In this document: piece by piece, positions 34,385 through 43,299 of the stretch
Layout of the letters: every line of letters begins with the position of its first letter
Numbering within the stretch: the first letter of the stretch is position 1
Origin: Nocardioides jiangsuensis
GTDB lineage: Bacteria > Actinomycetota > Actinomycetes > Propionibacteriales > Nocardioidaceae
Direction: 5' to 3'
Assembly: GCF_019679455.1 (NCBI RefSeq)
Contig: NZ_JAIEZQ010000003.1
Span: 186,001-250,000, forward strand
Length of the DNA stretch: 64,000 bases
The notes under the pieces: model-generated
The model's input: only the letters and a program-made list of their open reading frames with translations
Database searches by the model: none
Told to the model about the DNA's origin: nothing
Program-made: the position numbers and the translations under genes

Positions 34385-35503
34385 GTGGCAGGCCCCGACT
34401 TCGAAACCCAGATCAAGCAGCTCAAGGCGACGATGCACACCATCGAGCAGGTGCTCGACCTCGACGCCATGCGCGCCGAGATCGCCGACCTCGGTGAGCA
34501 GGTCGCCGCGCCTGACCTGTGGGACGACCAGGCCAACGCCCAGCGCGTGACCGGCCGGCTCTCCGCCCTCCAGGGCGAGCTGGACCGGTTCACCCGGCTG
34601 CACGGCCGGATCGAGGACCTCGGCATCCTCGCCGAGCTCGCCGCCGAGGAGAGTGACAGCGACTCCATGGCCGAGGCCGAAGCCGAGCTCCGCAAGGTGC
34701 ACAAGGCCGTCGAGCAGCTCGAGGTCCGCACCCTGCTCTCCGGCGAGTACGACTCCCGTGAGGCCCTCGTGACCATCCGCTCCGGCGCGGGCGGCGTCGA
34801 CGCGGCCGACTTCGCCGAGATGCTCATGCGGATGTACACCCGCTGGGCGGAGCGCAACAACTACAACGTCGAGGTCTTCGACACCTCCTACGCGGAGGAG
34901 GCCGGCCTCAAGTCCGCGACCTTCGCGATCCACGCGCCGTACGGCTACGGCACCCTCTCGGTCGAGGCCGGCACCCACCGCCTGGTGCGGATCAGCCCGT
35001 TCGACAACCAGGGCCGCCGGCAGACGTCGTTCGCCGCGGTCGAGGTCGTCCCGGTCCTCGAGCAGACCGACGAGATCGACGTCCCCGAGGACGAGATCCG
35101 CGTCGACGTCTACCGCTCCTCGGGCCCCGGCGGCCAGTCGGTCAACACCACCGACTCCGCGGTGCGCCTCACGCACATCCCGACCGGCACCGTGGTCAGC
35201 TGTCAGAACGAGAAGAGCCAGCTGCAGAACAAGGCCAGCGCGATGGTGATCCTCAAGGCCAAGCTGCTCGCCCTGAAGAAGGCCGAGGAGCGCGCGCAGC
35301 TCGACGAGCTCCGCGGCGACGTGCAGGGCTCGTGGGGCGACCAGATGCGCAACTACGTGCTGCACCCCTACCAGCTGGTCAAGGACCTGCGCACCGACTA
35401 CGAGACCGGCAACCCGCAGGCGGTCTTCGACGGCGAGATCGACGCCTTCCTGGAGGCGGGCATCCGCTGGCGCCGCGGCGCCGACAAGGCCGCCGTCTCC
35501 TGA
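34385..35503 (+). CDS. prfB: peptide chain release factor 2
   Basis: A 372-residue class I release factor for UGA and UAA stops. The tripeptide SPF that reads the stop codon is in [16 protein letters not shown], and the GGQ hydrolysis motif in [18 protein letters not shown]. There is no internal UGA frameshift site near codon 25, unlike E. coli and many other bacteria, so this gene is not autoregulated by programmed frameshifting. It heads the well-conserved prfB-ftsE-ftsX-smpB neighbourhood, here interrupted by a lipoprotein gene on the other strand. Confidence 0.97.
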   Translation: MAGPDFETQIKQLKATMHTIEQVLDLDAMRAEIADLGEQVAAPDLWDDQANAQRVTGRLSALQGELDRFTRLHGRIEDLGILAELAAEESDSDSMAEAEAELRKVHKAVEQLEVRTLLSGEYDSREALVTIRSGAGGVDAADFAEMLMRMYTRWAERNNYNVEVFDTSYAEEAGLKSATFAIHAPYGYGTLSVEAGTHRLVRISPFDNQGRRQTSFAAVEVVPVLEQTDEIDVPEDEIRVDVYRSSGPGGQSVNTTDSAVRLTHIPTGTVVSCQNEKSQLQNKASAMVILKAKLLALKKAEERAQLDELRGDVQGSWGDQMRNYVLHPYQLVKDLRTDYETGNPQAVFDGEIDAFLEAGIRWRRGADKAAVS

Positions 35504-35533
35504 CCTGCGCCTCACACGCGGCGTGCCGTCCCG

Positions 35534-36205
35534 TCAGGGGCGGGCGCCGATCGTGGTCACTACGTCGGTGCACCACTGCTCCGCGGCCGCGACCGCCTGC
35601 TCCGTGCGGCCCTCCTTGGCCGAGCCGGGCCGGGTCAGCTCGCAGCTGAGCCAGCTGTCGCCGAACAGGCCCTGCAGCCGCACCCGGACCGCCCGCTGGT
35701 CGGTGTCCGCGCGGCAGACCGAGGCGACGTACGGCGAGCCGAACCCGACCGTGTCCGGGAACGAGCAGCCGTCGTCCCGCCGTGCCTCCCGGACCAGGGA
35801 CCGGGCCTCCGGCTCGAGCACCGGGCGGGCGAACACCCACACCCGTGCCTTGGCGGGGGGAGCGCCGTAGTAGGTGCAGTTGAACTCGTGCGAGATGTCC
35901 TCGAGGTCCGGGGTGATGTTCACCTCGTCGCCGTTGCCGTAGTGGTCCGTGCCGATCACCGTGCCGCCGAGCGCGTCGCCGATCGACTCCTGGTCGAGCA
36001 GGTCGCAGAAGGCCGCCCGCGCGACGGGCAGCCCGCTCAGGTCGACCCGGCTGACCGGCGGCTCGCTCGCGCTGGGGGAGGGCCCGGCCTTCGGCTCCGG
36101 GGAGGACGTACAGCCGGTCACCGCGAGCACGAGCGGCAGGAGCGCCGTACCCCACCGGCGGCGGCTCCGTGGGACGGACACGGCGGCGGCGGTCGGACGG
36201 GGCAT
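35534..36205 (-). CDS. lipoprotein of unknown function
   Basis: A 223-residue lipoprotein: Arg-rich N-terminus, hydrophobic stretch and lipobox LAVTGC at about residues 27-32, then a Pro/Ser linker and a beta-rich domain with five conserved-looking Cys (FCDLL, FNCTYYG, GCSFPD, SVCRAD, SCELTR, WC near the end) that may form disulfides. The arrangement resembles DUF3558-type actinobacterial lipoproteins, but I am not sure. It is convergent with prfB and divergent from ftsE. Confidence 0.8.
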   Translation of the reverse strand: MPRPTAAAVSVPRSRRRWGTALLPLVLAVTGCTSSPEPKAGPSPSASEPPVSRVDLSGLPVARAAFCDLLDQESIGDALGGTVIGTDHYGNGDEVNITPDLEDISHEFNCTYYGAPPAKARVWVFARPVLEPEARSLVREARRDDGCSFPDTVGFGSPYVASVCRADTDQRAVRVRLQGLFGDSWLSCELTRPGSAKEGRTEQAVAAAEQWCTDVVTTIGARP

Positions 36206-36267
36206 GGCACCAACGTATGCGAAACACCCGACCGATCACCCTGTTAGGGAGGGTCACCATCGTCACC

Positions 36268-36273
36268 TAGACT
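36268..36273 (+). promoter_or_regulatory. putative -10 for the ftsEX operon
   Basis: TAGACT, with TTAGGG 18 bp upstream as a weak -35, lies about 83 bp before the ftsE GTG, in the 150 bp shared with the divergent lipoprotein gene. Confidence 0.4.
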
Positions 36274-36355
36274 CGTTTGTTGGTCGGATACGCCGCATAC
36301 CTCCAGGTGCGCGTGGCGTTGAATCCTGTGTCCCCGAGCCCGGCCAACCACGCCC

Positions 36356-37045
36356 GTGATTCGGTTCGAGAATGTGACCAAGACGTACGCCGGCCAGAGC
36401 CGCGCTGCGCTCGACGACGTAAGCCTGGAGGTGGAGAAGGGGGAGTTCGTCTTCCTCGTCGGCGCCTCGGGCTCCGGCAAGTCCACCTTCCTGCGGCTGG
36501 TGCTGCGCGAGGCGCGGCCCACCCACGGCAAGGTGTACGTCGCCGGCAAGGAGATCAACCGCCTGGCCGGCTGGAAGGTCCCGGGCCTGCGCCGCCAGAT
36601 CGGCACCGTCTTCCAGGACTTCCGCCTGCTGCCGAACAAGACCGTCACGGAGAACGTGGCGTTCGCCCTGCAGGTGATCGGCAAGCCGCGCAGCCACATC
36701 AACAAGGTGGTCCCCGAGACCCTCGAGCTGGTCGGCCTGGAGGGCAAGGGCAACCGGATGCCCGACGAGCTCTCCGGCGGTGAGCAGCAGCGCGTGGCGA
36801 TCGCCCGGGCGTTCGTGAACCGGCCGATGATCCTGATCGCCGACGAGCCCACCGGAAACCTCGACCCGAACACCTCGGTCGGCATCATGAAGCTCCTGGA
36901 CCGGATCAACCGGACCGGGACGACCGTGATCATGGCCACCCACGACGCAGGCATCGTCGACCAGATGCGCAAGCGCGTGATCGAACTGTCCGGCGGCCAC
37001 ATCGTGCGCGACCAGTCGCGCGGTGTGTACGGCTACCAGCACTGA
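36356..37045 (+). CDS. ftsE: cell division ATP-binding protein FtsE
   Basis: A 229-residue ABC ATPase. Walker [13 protein letters not shown] at about residues 36-47, Q-loop [14 protein letters not shown], signature [16 protein letters not shown], Walker [14 protein letters not shown] and the switch His in MATHDAG. With FtsX it forms the FtsEX complex that turns on peptidoglycan hydrolases at the division site. GTG at 36356 gives the standard N-terminus [12 protein letters not shown]. ftsX follows after 21 bp. Confidence 0.97.
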   Translation: MIRFENVTKTYAGQSRAALDDVSLEVEKGEFVFLVGASGSGKSTFLRLVLREARPTHGKVYVAGKEINRLAGWKVPGLRRQIGTVFQDFRLLPNKTVTENVAFALQVIGKPRSHINKVVPETLELVGLEGKGNRMPDELSGGEQQRVAIARAFVNRPMILIADEPTGNLDPNTSVGIMKLLDRINRTGTTVIMATHDAGIVDQMRKRVIELSGGHIVRDQSRGVYGYQH

Positions 37046-37066
37046 GCAAGGACCAGGAACTACTCG

Positions 37067-37987
37067 ATGCAGCTGACCTACGTCTTCTCCGAGCTCGGCA
37101 ACGGGCTCAAGCGCAACGTGTCGATGTCCATCGCGGTCATCGTCACGATCTTCGTCTCGCTCACCCTCGTCGGGATGGGCCTGCTGCTCAACGCGCAGGC
37201 ACAGAAGGCGGAGGAGTACTGGGGCAGCAAGCTCCAGATCACCGTCTTCCTGTGCAACCAGAACTCCACCACCGCGAACTGCCTGAACGGTGAGGTCACC
37301 GGGCCGCAGAAGGACGAGATCGAGAAGGTCCTCGAGACCCACCCCGAGGTCGCGTCGTGGCGCCTGCAGAGCAAGCAGGAGGCCTACCAGAAGTGGAAGA
37401 GCGCCTACGTCTCCAACGACGAGACGGAGCAGCGCGTCTACGAGTCGATCAAGGCCTCCGACATGCAGGAGTCCTACTGGGTGCAGCTGAAGAACCCCGA
37501 GAAGTTCATGGGCATCAAGAGCCAGGTCTCCGGGCTCGAGGGCGTCAACACGGTGCGGGACCTCCGCGAGGTGCTCAAGCCGATCTACTTCTGGATGAAC
37601 GTGATGAAGTGGGGGGCGATCGGCATCGCCGGCTTCCTGGTCGTCGCGGCGGTCCTCCAGGTCGGCAACACGATCCGGCTGGCCGCGTTCGCCCGGCGCC
37701 GCGAGATCGGCATCATGCGGCTGGTCGGCGCCTCCAGCCTCTACATCCAGCTGCCGTTCCTGATGGAGTCGCTGGTCGCGGCGTTCATCGGTGTGGCCCT
37801 GGCCGGGGGAGCGCTGGTCGCCTTCATGTACTTCGTGATCTACGAGCGGCTGAGACCGACGTCCAACATCGTTGCCTGGATCGACTGGGCCGACGGAGTG
37901 TGGGCACTTGGGTGGATTGCCCTGATCGGGTTGTTGCTCACCTTGGTGCCGACTCTCGTGATGACCCGGAAATACCTCAAAGTCTGA
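37067..37987 (+). CDS. ftsX: cell division membrane protein FtsX
   Basis: A 306-residue permease-like protein with four transmembrane helices: one near residues 22-42 (IAVIVTIFVSLTLVGMGLL), then a large extracytoplasmic loop (about 45-175, with CNQNSTTANC possibly disulfide-bonded) and three C-terminal helices. The extracellular loop of actinobacterial FtsX is the part that contacts coiled-coil peptidoglycan hydrolases such as the one encoded 57 bp downstream. Start ATG at 37067 is preceded by GGACCAGGAA. Confidence 0.96.
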   Translation: MQLTYVFSELGNGLKRNVSMSIAVIVTIFVSLTLVGMGLLLNAQAQKAEEYWGSKLQITVFLCNQNSTTANCLNGEVTGPQKDEIEKVLETHPEVASWRLQSKQEAYQKWKSAYVSNDETEQRVYESIKASDMQESYWVQLKNPEKFMGIKSQVSGLEGVNTVRDLREVLKPIYFWMNVMKWGAIGIAGFLVVAAVLQVGNTIRLAAFARRREIGIMRLVGASSLYIQLPFLMESLVAAFIGVALAGGALVAFMYFVIYERLRPTSNIVAWIDWADGVWALGWIALIGLLLTLVPTLVMTRKYLKV

Positions 37988-38044
37988 GTTAAGTCGGTTA
38001 CGGTCTAAACGATCTCGCAACAAATCAACAGCTAAGGCAGACCG

Positions 38045-39343
38045 GTGGTTCGCAACTTCCCCCGTACTACCCGTCGCCGCGTGATAGCCGCCCTGGCGGC
38101 GAGCAGCGTGCTCCTGGGCACCGCTGCGATCCCGCTGGCTTCGGCTGACGAGCTCGACGAGCGCAAGCAGCGCGTGCAGGGCGACATCAACGACACGCTC
38201 GAGCACCTGGACCAGTCCAGCGCGCAGCTTCAGGCTGCCGACGCGGCGCTGCGTGCCGCCCAGACCAAGCTCGCCGCCGCGGAGCAGCACCTCGCCGAGA
38301 CGCGGGGCGAGCTGGCGGCCGCGGAAGTGCTCGACCGGCAGATGCAGGCCAAGCTCGAGGCCGCGGTAGCCCGGCTGGAGGCCGCCCGCGCCGAGCTCGC
38401 CGAGGGCCGGGAGAAGATCGCCGAGCAGGAGGAGACCCTGGGCCAGATCGCGGTCCAGAACTACCAGAGCGGCGACCCGAGCCTGCTCGGGCTGTCCATG
38501 GTGCTCACCTCCCAGGACCCCGCCGAGCTGAGCAGCCAGCTGAACTCGGTGCGCAACGTCCTCGACAAGGAAGCCGTCACCCTCGACCGCCTCGAGGCGT
38601 CCCGGGTGCTGCTGACCGTCAAGGAGCAGGAGGTCGAGGAGGCCAAGGAGGAGGTCGCCGTCCAGCGCGAGCAGGCGGCGAAGAACCTCGAGCGCAAGAA
38701 GGCGCTGGAGGAGCAGGCCGAGCAGGCCGAGGCCCAGGTCTCCGACCTGGTCGCGATCCGGGCCGACGCGCACGCCGCCGCGGTGAAGGCGCGCGAGGCC
38801 GACCTGACCGTGCTGCGCGGGCTCCAGCAGGAGCGCGACAAGATCTCCGAGATGCTCCGCAAGCGCGCCGAGGCCGCCGCCGCACGGGCCGCGGCCGCTG
38901 CCGCCGCGGCAGCCGCCGCTGCCGAGAGCCAGGCGTCGCGTGCGTCGAGCGGGTTCCTCGACTACCCGGTCAACGGCTACATCACCTCGCCGTACGGCAT
39001 GCGCATGCACCCCGTCTACCACCAGTACACGCTGCACGACGGCACCGACTTCGGCGCCTCCTGCGGTACGCCGATCCGCGCGTCCGCCGGCGGCCAGGTG
39101 ATCGCGGCCTACTTCAACACCGGCTACGGCAACCGCGTGATCATCGACAACGGCTACCACCGCGGGGTCGGCCTGGCCACGGCGTACAACCACCTGAGCT
39201 CGTACTCCACCCATGTGGGGGAGAACGTCTCGCGCGGCGAGATCATCGGGTACGTCGGCTCGACGGGCTACTCGACCGGGTGCCACCTGCACTTCATGGT
39301 GTTCGAGAACGGCGCCACCGTGAACCCGATGGGCTGGCTGTAG
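38045..39343 (+). CDS. coiled-coil M23 peptidoglycan endopeptidase, likely FtsEX partner
   Basis: A 432-residue secreted hydrolase. A Sec signal (ALAASSVLLGTAAIPLASAD) is followed by a long coiled coil (about residues 35-290, heptads rich in Ala/Glu/Lys/Gln with an Ala-only run near 285) and a C-terminal LytM/M23 domain: HDGTDFGASCGTPIRASAGG and CHLHFMVFENG supply the zinc ligands (H..D, HxH). The layout matches EnvC/RipC/PcsB-type proteins whose coiled coil is opened by FtsEX. GTG at 38045. Confidence 0.93.
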   Translation: MVRNFPRTTRRRVIAALAASSVLLGTAAIPLASADELDERKQRVQGDINDTLEHLDQSSAQLQAADAALRAAQTKLAAAEQHLAETRGELAAAEVLDRQMQAKLEAAVARLEAARAELAEGREKIAEQEETLGQIAVQNYQSGDPSLLGLSMVLTSQDPAELSSQLNSVRNVLDKEAVTLDRLEASRVLLTVKEQEVEEAKEEVAVQREQAAKNLERKKALEEQAEQAEAQVSDLVAIRADAHAAAVKAREADLTVLRGLQQERDKISEMLRKRAEAAAARAAAAAAAAAAAAESQASRASSGFLDYPVNGYITSPYGMRMHPVYHQYTLHDGTDFGASCGTPIRASAGGQVIAAYFNTGYGNRVIIDNGYHRGVGLATAYNHLSSYSTHVGENVSRGEIIGYVGSTGYSTGCHLHFMVFENGATVNPMGWL

Positions 39344-39378
39344 AAACCTCGTTGTCCTGACCTGACAGAATCGTCGTC

Positions 39379-39855
39379 ATGGTCAAGGAGCAGGGACGCA
39401 AGCTGGTCGCGCAGAACAAGAAGGCGCGCCACGACTACCACATCGAGGACACCTACGAGGCCGGCATGGTCCTCATGGGCACCGAGGTGAAGTCGCTGCG
39501 TGCCGGCCGGGCCTCCCTCGTCGACGGGTTCGCCGAGGTGCACGACGGCGAGGTGTGGCTGCACGGCGTGCACATCCCCGAGTACACGCAGGGCACCTGG
39601 ACCAACCACGCCGCCCGGCGCAAGCGCAAGCTGCTGCTCAACCGCCACGAGATCGACAAGATCGAGTCGCGGGTCAACGAGCGCGGCCTGACCCTGGTCC
39701 CGCTGTCGCTGTACTTCAAGGACGGCCGCGCCAAGGTGGAGCTCGGTCTCGCCAAGGGCAAGAAGACGTGGGACAAGCGGCACGCGCTTGCCGAGCGGCA
39801 GGCGAACCGGGAGAAGGAGCAGGAGATCGGCCGCCGGCTCAAGGGCATCCGGTGA
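39379..39855 (+). CDS. smpB: SsrA-binding protein SmpB
   Basis: A 158-residue RNA-binding partner of tmRNA in trans-translation. Typical blocks: [33 protein letters not shown], the [13 protein letters not shown] segment and the C-terminal [19 protein letters not shown] tail that enters the decoding site. It lies 1 kb upstream of ssrA itself, with only the amidohydrolase gene between. Confidence 0.97.
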   Translation: MVKEQGRKLVAQNKKARHDYHIEDTYEAGMVLMGTEVKSLRAGRASLVDGFAEVHDGEVWLHGVHIPEYTQGTWTNHAARRKRKLLLNRHEIDKIESRVNERGLTLVPLSLYFKDGRAKVELGLAKGKKTWDKRHALAERQANREKEQEIGRRLKGIR

Positions 39856-40724
39856 CGCTCGCCGACAGCGAGGTCCCTGCCTGGGCCGAGCGGCTCGGGC
39901 TGCCCGGGCTCTACGACGTGCACGTGCACTTCCTGCCGCCGGACATCATGGCCAAGGTCTGGGCGCAGTTCGACAGCGCCGGCCCTAAGATCGGCCGACC
40001 CTGGCCGATCACCTACCGCGGCACCGACGACGAGCGGGTCGCGCAGCTCCGCGCCCTCGGCGTACGGCGGTTCTCCGCGCTGCCCTACGCCCACCGCCCC
40101 GGTGTCGCGGGGTACTTCAACGACTGGGCCGCCGACTTCGCCGCGGCCACCCCGGAGTGCCTGCACTCCGCGACGTTCTACCCCGAGCCCGAGGCGGCCG
40201 ACTACGTCGCGGAGGCGATCGACGCGGGCGTGGAGATCTTCAAGGTGCACGTCCAGGTCGGCAACTTCGACGTCCGCGACCCGCACCTGGACAAGGTGTG
40301 GGGGCAGATCGCCGACGCCGGCACGCCCGTGGTGGTCCACGCCGGCTCCGGGCCGGTCCCCAACGAGCACACGGGGCCGGCTCCGGTGCTCGAGGTGCTG
40401 CGCCGGCACCCCAGGCTGACCGCGGTGTTGGCGCACATGGGCGCGCCGGAGTACGTGGAGTTCCTCGAGATGGCCGAGGAGTTCGAGCGGGTGCACCTCG
40501 ACACGACGATGGCGTTCACCGGGTTCTTCGAGGAGATGGCGCCGTACCCGGCCGATCTGCTGCCCCGGCTGCGGGACCTCGGCGACAGGGTGCTGCTCGG
40601 CTCGGACTTCCCGAACATCCCCTACCCCTACGCCCACCAGCTGGAGTCGCTCGAGGCGCTGGGGCTGGGGGAGGCGTGGCTGCGGAAGGTCTGCTGGGAG
40701 AACGCCGCGGCCCTGGTCGGCTGA
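39852..40724 (+). CDS. amidohydrolase-family metal-dependent hydrolase
   Basis: A 290-residue TIM-barrel protein of the amidohydrolase-2 (ACMSD-like) group. Metal-site motifs: [11 protein letters not shown] near residue 22, VVVHAGSGP near 160, [12 protein letters not shown] near 195, and the late Asp in [15 protein letters not shown]. Members are decarboxylases or hydrolases of organic acids; the substrate is not predictable. GTGA overlap with smpB is a common arrangement in actinobacteria. Confidence 0.88.
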   Translation: MTLADSEVPAWAERLGLPGLYDVHVHFLPPDIMAKVWAQFDSAGPKIGRPWPITYRGTDDERVAQLRALGVRRFSALPYAHRPGVAGYFNDWAADFAAATPECLHSATFYPEPEAADYVAEAIDAGVEIFKVHVQVGNFDVRDPHLDKVWGQIADAGTPVVVHAGSGPVPNEHTGPAPVLEVLRRHPRLTAVLAHMGAPEYVEFLEMAEEFERVHLDTTMAFTGFFEEMAPYPADLLPRLRDLGDRVLLGSDFPNIPYPYAHQLESLEALGLGEAWLRKVCWENAAALVG

Positions 40725-40789
40725 GCCGTCCTGCCACCTGGAAACGGCTCCCGCGGGAATATCGTGCGCACCCGGTCGGTTGTGCCGGG

Positions 40790-40795
40790 TACAGT
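40790..40795 (+). promoter_or_regulatory. putative -10 of the ssrA promoter
   Basis: TACAGT lies 22 bp before the mature tmRNA 5' end. No good -35 is visible. A short 5' leader would be removed by RNase P. Confidence 0.4.
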
Positions 40796-40817
40796 AGTCA
40801 CGATTGACAACTCAACA

Positions 40818-41184
40818 GGGGCTGATCGGTTTCGACTTGGGACGTTAGTTCCAGGGGAAGCGGGTCGAGGATCCAAGGTCATCTCGTTAACGATCCTTGG
40901 AAACCAATAACTGCCGACTCCAAGCGCAGTTCGTTCGCCCTCGCCGCCTGAGCGACTGGTGAACGGGTCAGACTGAGCGCCGCCTCCGGCTCAGATCCTG
41001 GCCTCATCTAGGAGGCTTGCTGGTGAGTCCTGGCCACAGGGACTCACCGGGACTTTTCTGTGGCTGAGTCTGTCGGCGACGTGTTCGTGCGAGCGCCGGG
41101 ACTGAGAAAACGACATCACGAACTGCACCCGGAGAAGCCCTGGATCGACGCCGAAGGACGCGGGTTCGATTCCCGCCAGCTCCA
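40818..41184 (+). ncRNA. ssrA: transfer-messenger RNA (tmRNA)
   Basis: The 5' end GGGGCUGAUCGGUUUCGAC and the 3' end GGUUCGAUUCCCGCCAGCUC with discriminator A form the tRNA-Ala-like domain (GGGGCU pairs with AGCUCC); CCA is not encoded. The tag reading frame begins at 40913 (GCC) and ends at TGA 40949-40951, encoding ADSKRSSFALAA, whose ALAA end is the protease recognition signal. The RNA rescues stalled ribosomes together with SmpB, encoded just upstream. Length 367 nt is normal for actinobacteria. Confidence 0.96.
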
Positions 41185-41229
41185 CGTCGGGGTGTTCGCA
41201 CACAAGTGAGCACCCGGTCCGCGAAAATG

Positions 41230-41251
41230 GTCCTCGCAGCAGTGCGAGGAC
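41230..41251. terminator. hairpin downstream of tmRNA
   Basis: GTCCTCGCA (41230-41238) pairs perfectly with TGCGAGGAC (41243-41251) across a 4-nt loop. It is likely part of ssrA transcript ending or 3' processing. Confidence 0.6.
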
Positions 41252-41272
41252 TCCAGCGGACTCCCTGTTGAA

Positions 41273-41308
41273 GCAGAGCCGTGTTGACGAGAGTCAGCGC
41301 GGCTCTGC
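41273..41308. terminator. 16-bp hairpin with GAGA tetraloop
   Basis: GCAGAGCC-GTGTTGAC and GTCAGCGC-GGCTCTGC pair over 16 positions (two G-U) around a GAGA loop at 41289-41292. It may be the ssrA terminator (no U tract) or a structured RNA element of its own. Confidence 0.6.
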
Positions 41309-41579
41309 TGCGTTCTGGTCCCCCGTACGACAAGGGCTGGGGATGTCCCAAGGGCTCTGCGAAGGAGCGTGCTCGGGGGCTCCACGACCCGGACGTGCCA
41401 TGACCCGGTCATCCACGGCGCGGCGGTGATGACGGGTAGTGCTCACCCGGGGGTCCCTGCACAACCCTGCATCGGGGAATGTCGCGGTTTCGGCTCGAAC
41501 GGGGCCGGAGAGCACCCTCCCCGAACGGCGTGAGACGACCTAGTGTGGCTGGGGAGGGATACGAGAACGGGGAGTGACC
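41309..41579. other. non-coding gap between ssrA hairpins and the PepSY-like gene
   Basis: Only short frames lie here, all in poor codon usage, with no ribosome sites. Sequences before 41580 include GGGATACGAG, which might be a -10 region. No copy of the tmRNA 3' end (a potential phage att site) was recognised here or elsewhere in the window. Confidence 0.5.
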
Positions 41580-41927
41580 ATGAAGCGCACGACCAAGGCA
41601 ATCGCGTTCGGTGTCACCACCCTCGCCGCGATCGGCGTGGGCACCGGCATCGCCGTGGCGGCGATCGTCGACGACGACGCCGACGACACCGAGCAGGGCA
41701 ACGACGTGTCGATCTCGGGAAAGGCCTTGGACCGCGCGAAGGAAGCCGCGCTCGCCCACACGGGCCAGGGAACCGTTGTCGACACCGAGGTGGAGGACGA
41801 CGCCGAGGGCTACTACGAGGTCGAGGTCGAGCTCGGCGACGGGAGCGTCACCGAGGTCGAGCTGAGCAGTGACTTCAAGGTCCTGGGCACGGAAAGCGAG
41901 GAGGCCGAGGGCCAAGACGACGACTGA
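41580..41927 (+). CDS. small exported PepSY-like protein
   Basis: A 115-residue protein with an N-terminal signal/anchor (AIAFGVTTLAAIGVGTGIAVA), then an acidic linker and a domain of about 65 residues (LDRAKEAALAHTGQGTVVDT, EGYYEVEVELGDGSVTEVEL) that fits the PepSY fold, ending in a Glu/Asp-rich tail. PepSY domains often inhibit proteases or sense conditions at the cell surface. ATG at 41580 follows GGGGAG; a GTG two codons earlier is unlikely. Confidence 0.8.
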   Translation: MKRTTKAIAFGVTTLAAIGVGTGIAVAAIVDDDADDTEQGNDVSISGKALDRAKEAALAHTGQGTVVDTEVEDDAEGYYEVEVELGDGSVTEVELSSDFKVLGTESEEAEGQDDD

Positions 41928-42071
41928 CTGGGAGCGCCCTGCAGGTCGAGATGTCGAACGCCGCCGCGTCCCGTGGCTACGCGGGCGCAGGGTTCATCGA
42001 GCTCGCGACGTATCACCACCGGGTCCGCGAGGACTAGGGTCGATGAGCACCACAAGGAAAGGACATCTGTG

Positions 42072-42368
42072 ATGGCTGTCGATCGAGGACTGCTGGCCCT
42101 GCTCGAGGCGAAGCCTGGGAAAGGCAACGAGGTCGCGGACTTCCTCCGCCAGGGGCGTGAGCTCGCGGCGGCCGAGTCCGGGACCGTGACCTGGTACGCC
42201 TTCAAGATCAGCGACACGACGTACGGGATCTTCGACACCTTCGAGGGTGAGGACGACCGTCAGGCTCACCTGAACGGTCAGATCCCCGCCGCCCTCGGAC
42301 AGGTGGGACCCGATCTGCTCGCCGCTGACCCCGACATCCGCACCATCGACGTCCTCGCGGTGAAGTGA
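42072..42368 (+). CDS. antibiotic biosynthesis monooxygenase (ABM)-fold protein
   Basis: A 98-residue ferredoxin-like (ABM) fold protein: LLALLEAKPGKGNEVADFL, SGTVTWYAFKISDTTYGIFD, FEGEDDRQAHLNGQI and a final DVLAVK strand. Such proteins range from cofactor-free quinol oxygenases to stress proteins; no specific function can be given. AAAGGA precedes the ATG. Confidence 0.82.
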   Translation: MAVDRGLLALLEAKPGKGNEVADFLRQGRELAAAESGTVTWYAFKISDTTYGIFDTFEGEDDRQAHLNGQIPAALGQVGPDLLAADPDIRTIDVLAVK

Positions 42369-42654
42369 CCTCTGCGCAGCTCGACCTCCCGGGCTTCGGC
42401 GGCAACCCACCCCTGCCGGGCGTACCGCGCTCTCCTGACGCAGTTCTCGGCCGCACCCCCACGAGACGGTCCAGCTGATCCTCGCGCGGTCGGTTCAAAC
42501 GGGAGAGGCCGCCCGGTTCACGCCCTTGCCGTGCGCCCGTCACCGAGCGCACGATGGGATCGACGCCGGCCGACGGGGAAGCCGATGCGGCACCACGCAG
42601 GCGTTCGCAGCGGCCCGCGCCTTCACCTTGGTTTCTCTGGACCTGGAGGCGGAG
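42369..42654. other. intergenic stretch upstream of DUF1326 gene
   Basis: I see no gene here with usual codon bias and no clear hairpin. It includes the ribosome site GGAGGC for the DUF1326 gene. Confidence 0.5.
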
Positions 42655-43299
42655 ATGGCTGACATCCCACAGTGGCACCTGGCCGGGGACTGGTTCGACG
42701 TCTGCAGCTGTTCGATGCCCTGCCCCTGCGAGTTCGCCCAGGCGCCCACCGGCAACCACTGCCAGGGCGTGCTGGCCTACCACGTGCGTGAGGGCAGCTA
42801 CGGAGACGTGTCCCTCGACGGGCTCAACGTCGTGGCTCTCGGCGAGTTCGAGGGCAACGTCTGGGACGGCGCGAAGGTGGCGCTCGGCATGTACGTCGAC
42901 GACCGGGCCGACGAGGCCCAGCAGCAGGCGCTCCTGGCGATCTTCGGCGGGGAGGCCGGCGGCTGGCCCGGGCAGTTCGCCGAAACCGTCGGCGAGATGC
43001 GGGGCATGGAGCGGGTGCCGATCACGATGGAGGTGAGCGGGGACCTCTCGCGCTTCAGCGTCGAGGTGCCCGGTCGGGTCAGCGCTCTGGCCGAGGCCCT
43101 CACCGGTCCGACCACGCCTCCGGGCGCGCGCGTGCAGATGCTCAACCCACCCGGGTCCGAGGTGGGGCCCGGTCAGGTCGCGACCTGGGCCGTCGCCACG
43201 ACGGACCACGTCGACGCACCTGCCTTCGGCTTCCAGTGGCAGTGGGACGGCCGGTCCAGCAAGCACATCCCGTTCGACTGGCGCGGTCCGGACGAGTGA
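42655..43299 (+). CDS. DUF1326 family protein, Cys-rich N-terminus
   Basis: A 214-residue soluble protein of the DUF1326 family. The N-terminal FDVCSCSMPCPCEFAQ is a dense Cys motif (CxCxxPCxC) suited to metal binding; the rest is beta-rich. DUF1326 is regularly encoded next to DUF2182, as here: the next gene begins inside this stop codon (GTGA at 43296). The pair may handle a transition metal at the membrane, which is inference from the motifs. Confidence 0.88.
   Translation: MADIPQWHLAGDWFDVCSCSMPCPCEFAQAPTGNHCQGVLAYHVREGSYGDVSLDGLNVVALGEFEGNVWDGAKVALGMYVDDRADEAQQQALLAIFGGEAGGWPGQFAETVGEMRGMERVPITMEVSGDLSRFSVEVPGRVSALAEALTGPTTPPGARVQMLNPPGSEVGPGQVATWAVATTDHVDAPAFGFQWQWDGRSSKHIPFDWRGPDE

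Noticed and set aside
34385-34480. Programmed frameshift in prfB
   Set aside because: The reading frame is continuous from GTG to stop with no in-frame UGA near codon 25.
36263-39292. A 1009-codon frame antisense to ftsE, ftsX and the M23 gene
   Set aside because: It crosses three well-supported genes on the other strand and has shadow composition.
41160-41184. The tmRNA 3' end as a phage attachment site with a second copy downstream
   Set aside because: No second copy of the last 15-20 bases was recognised by eye, and there is no integrase gene.
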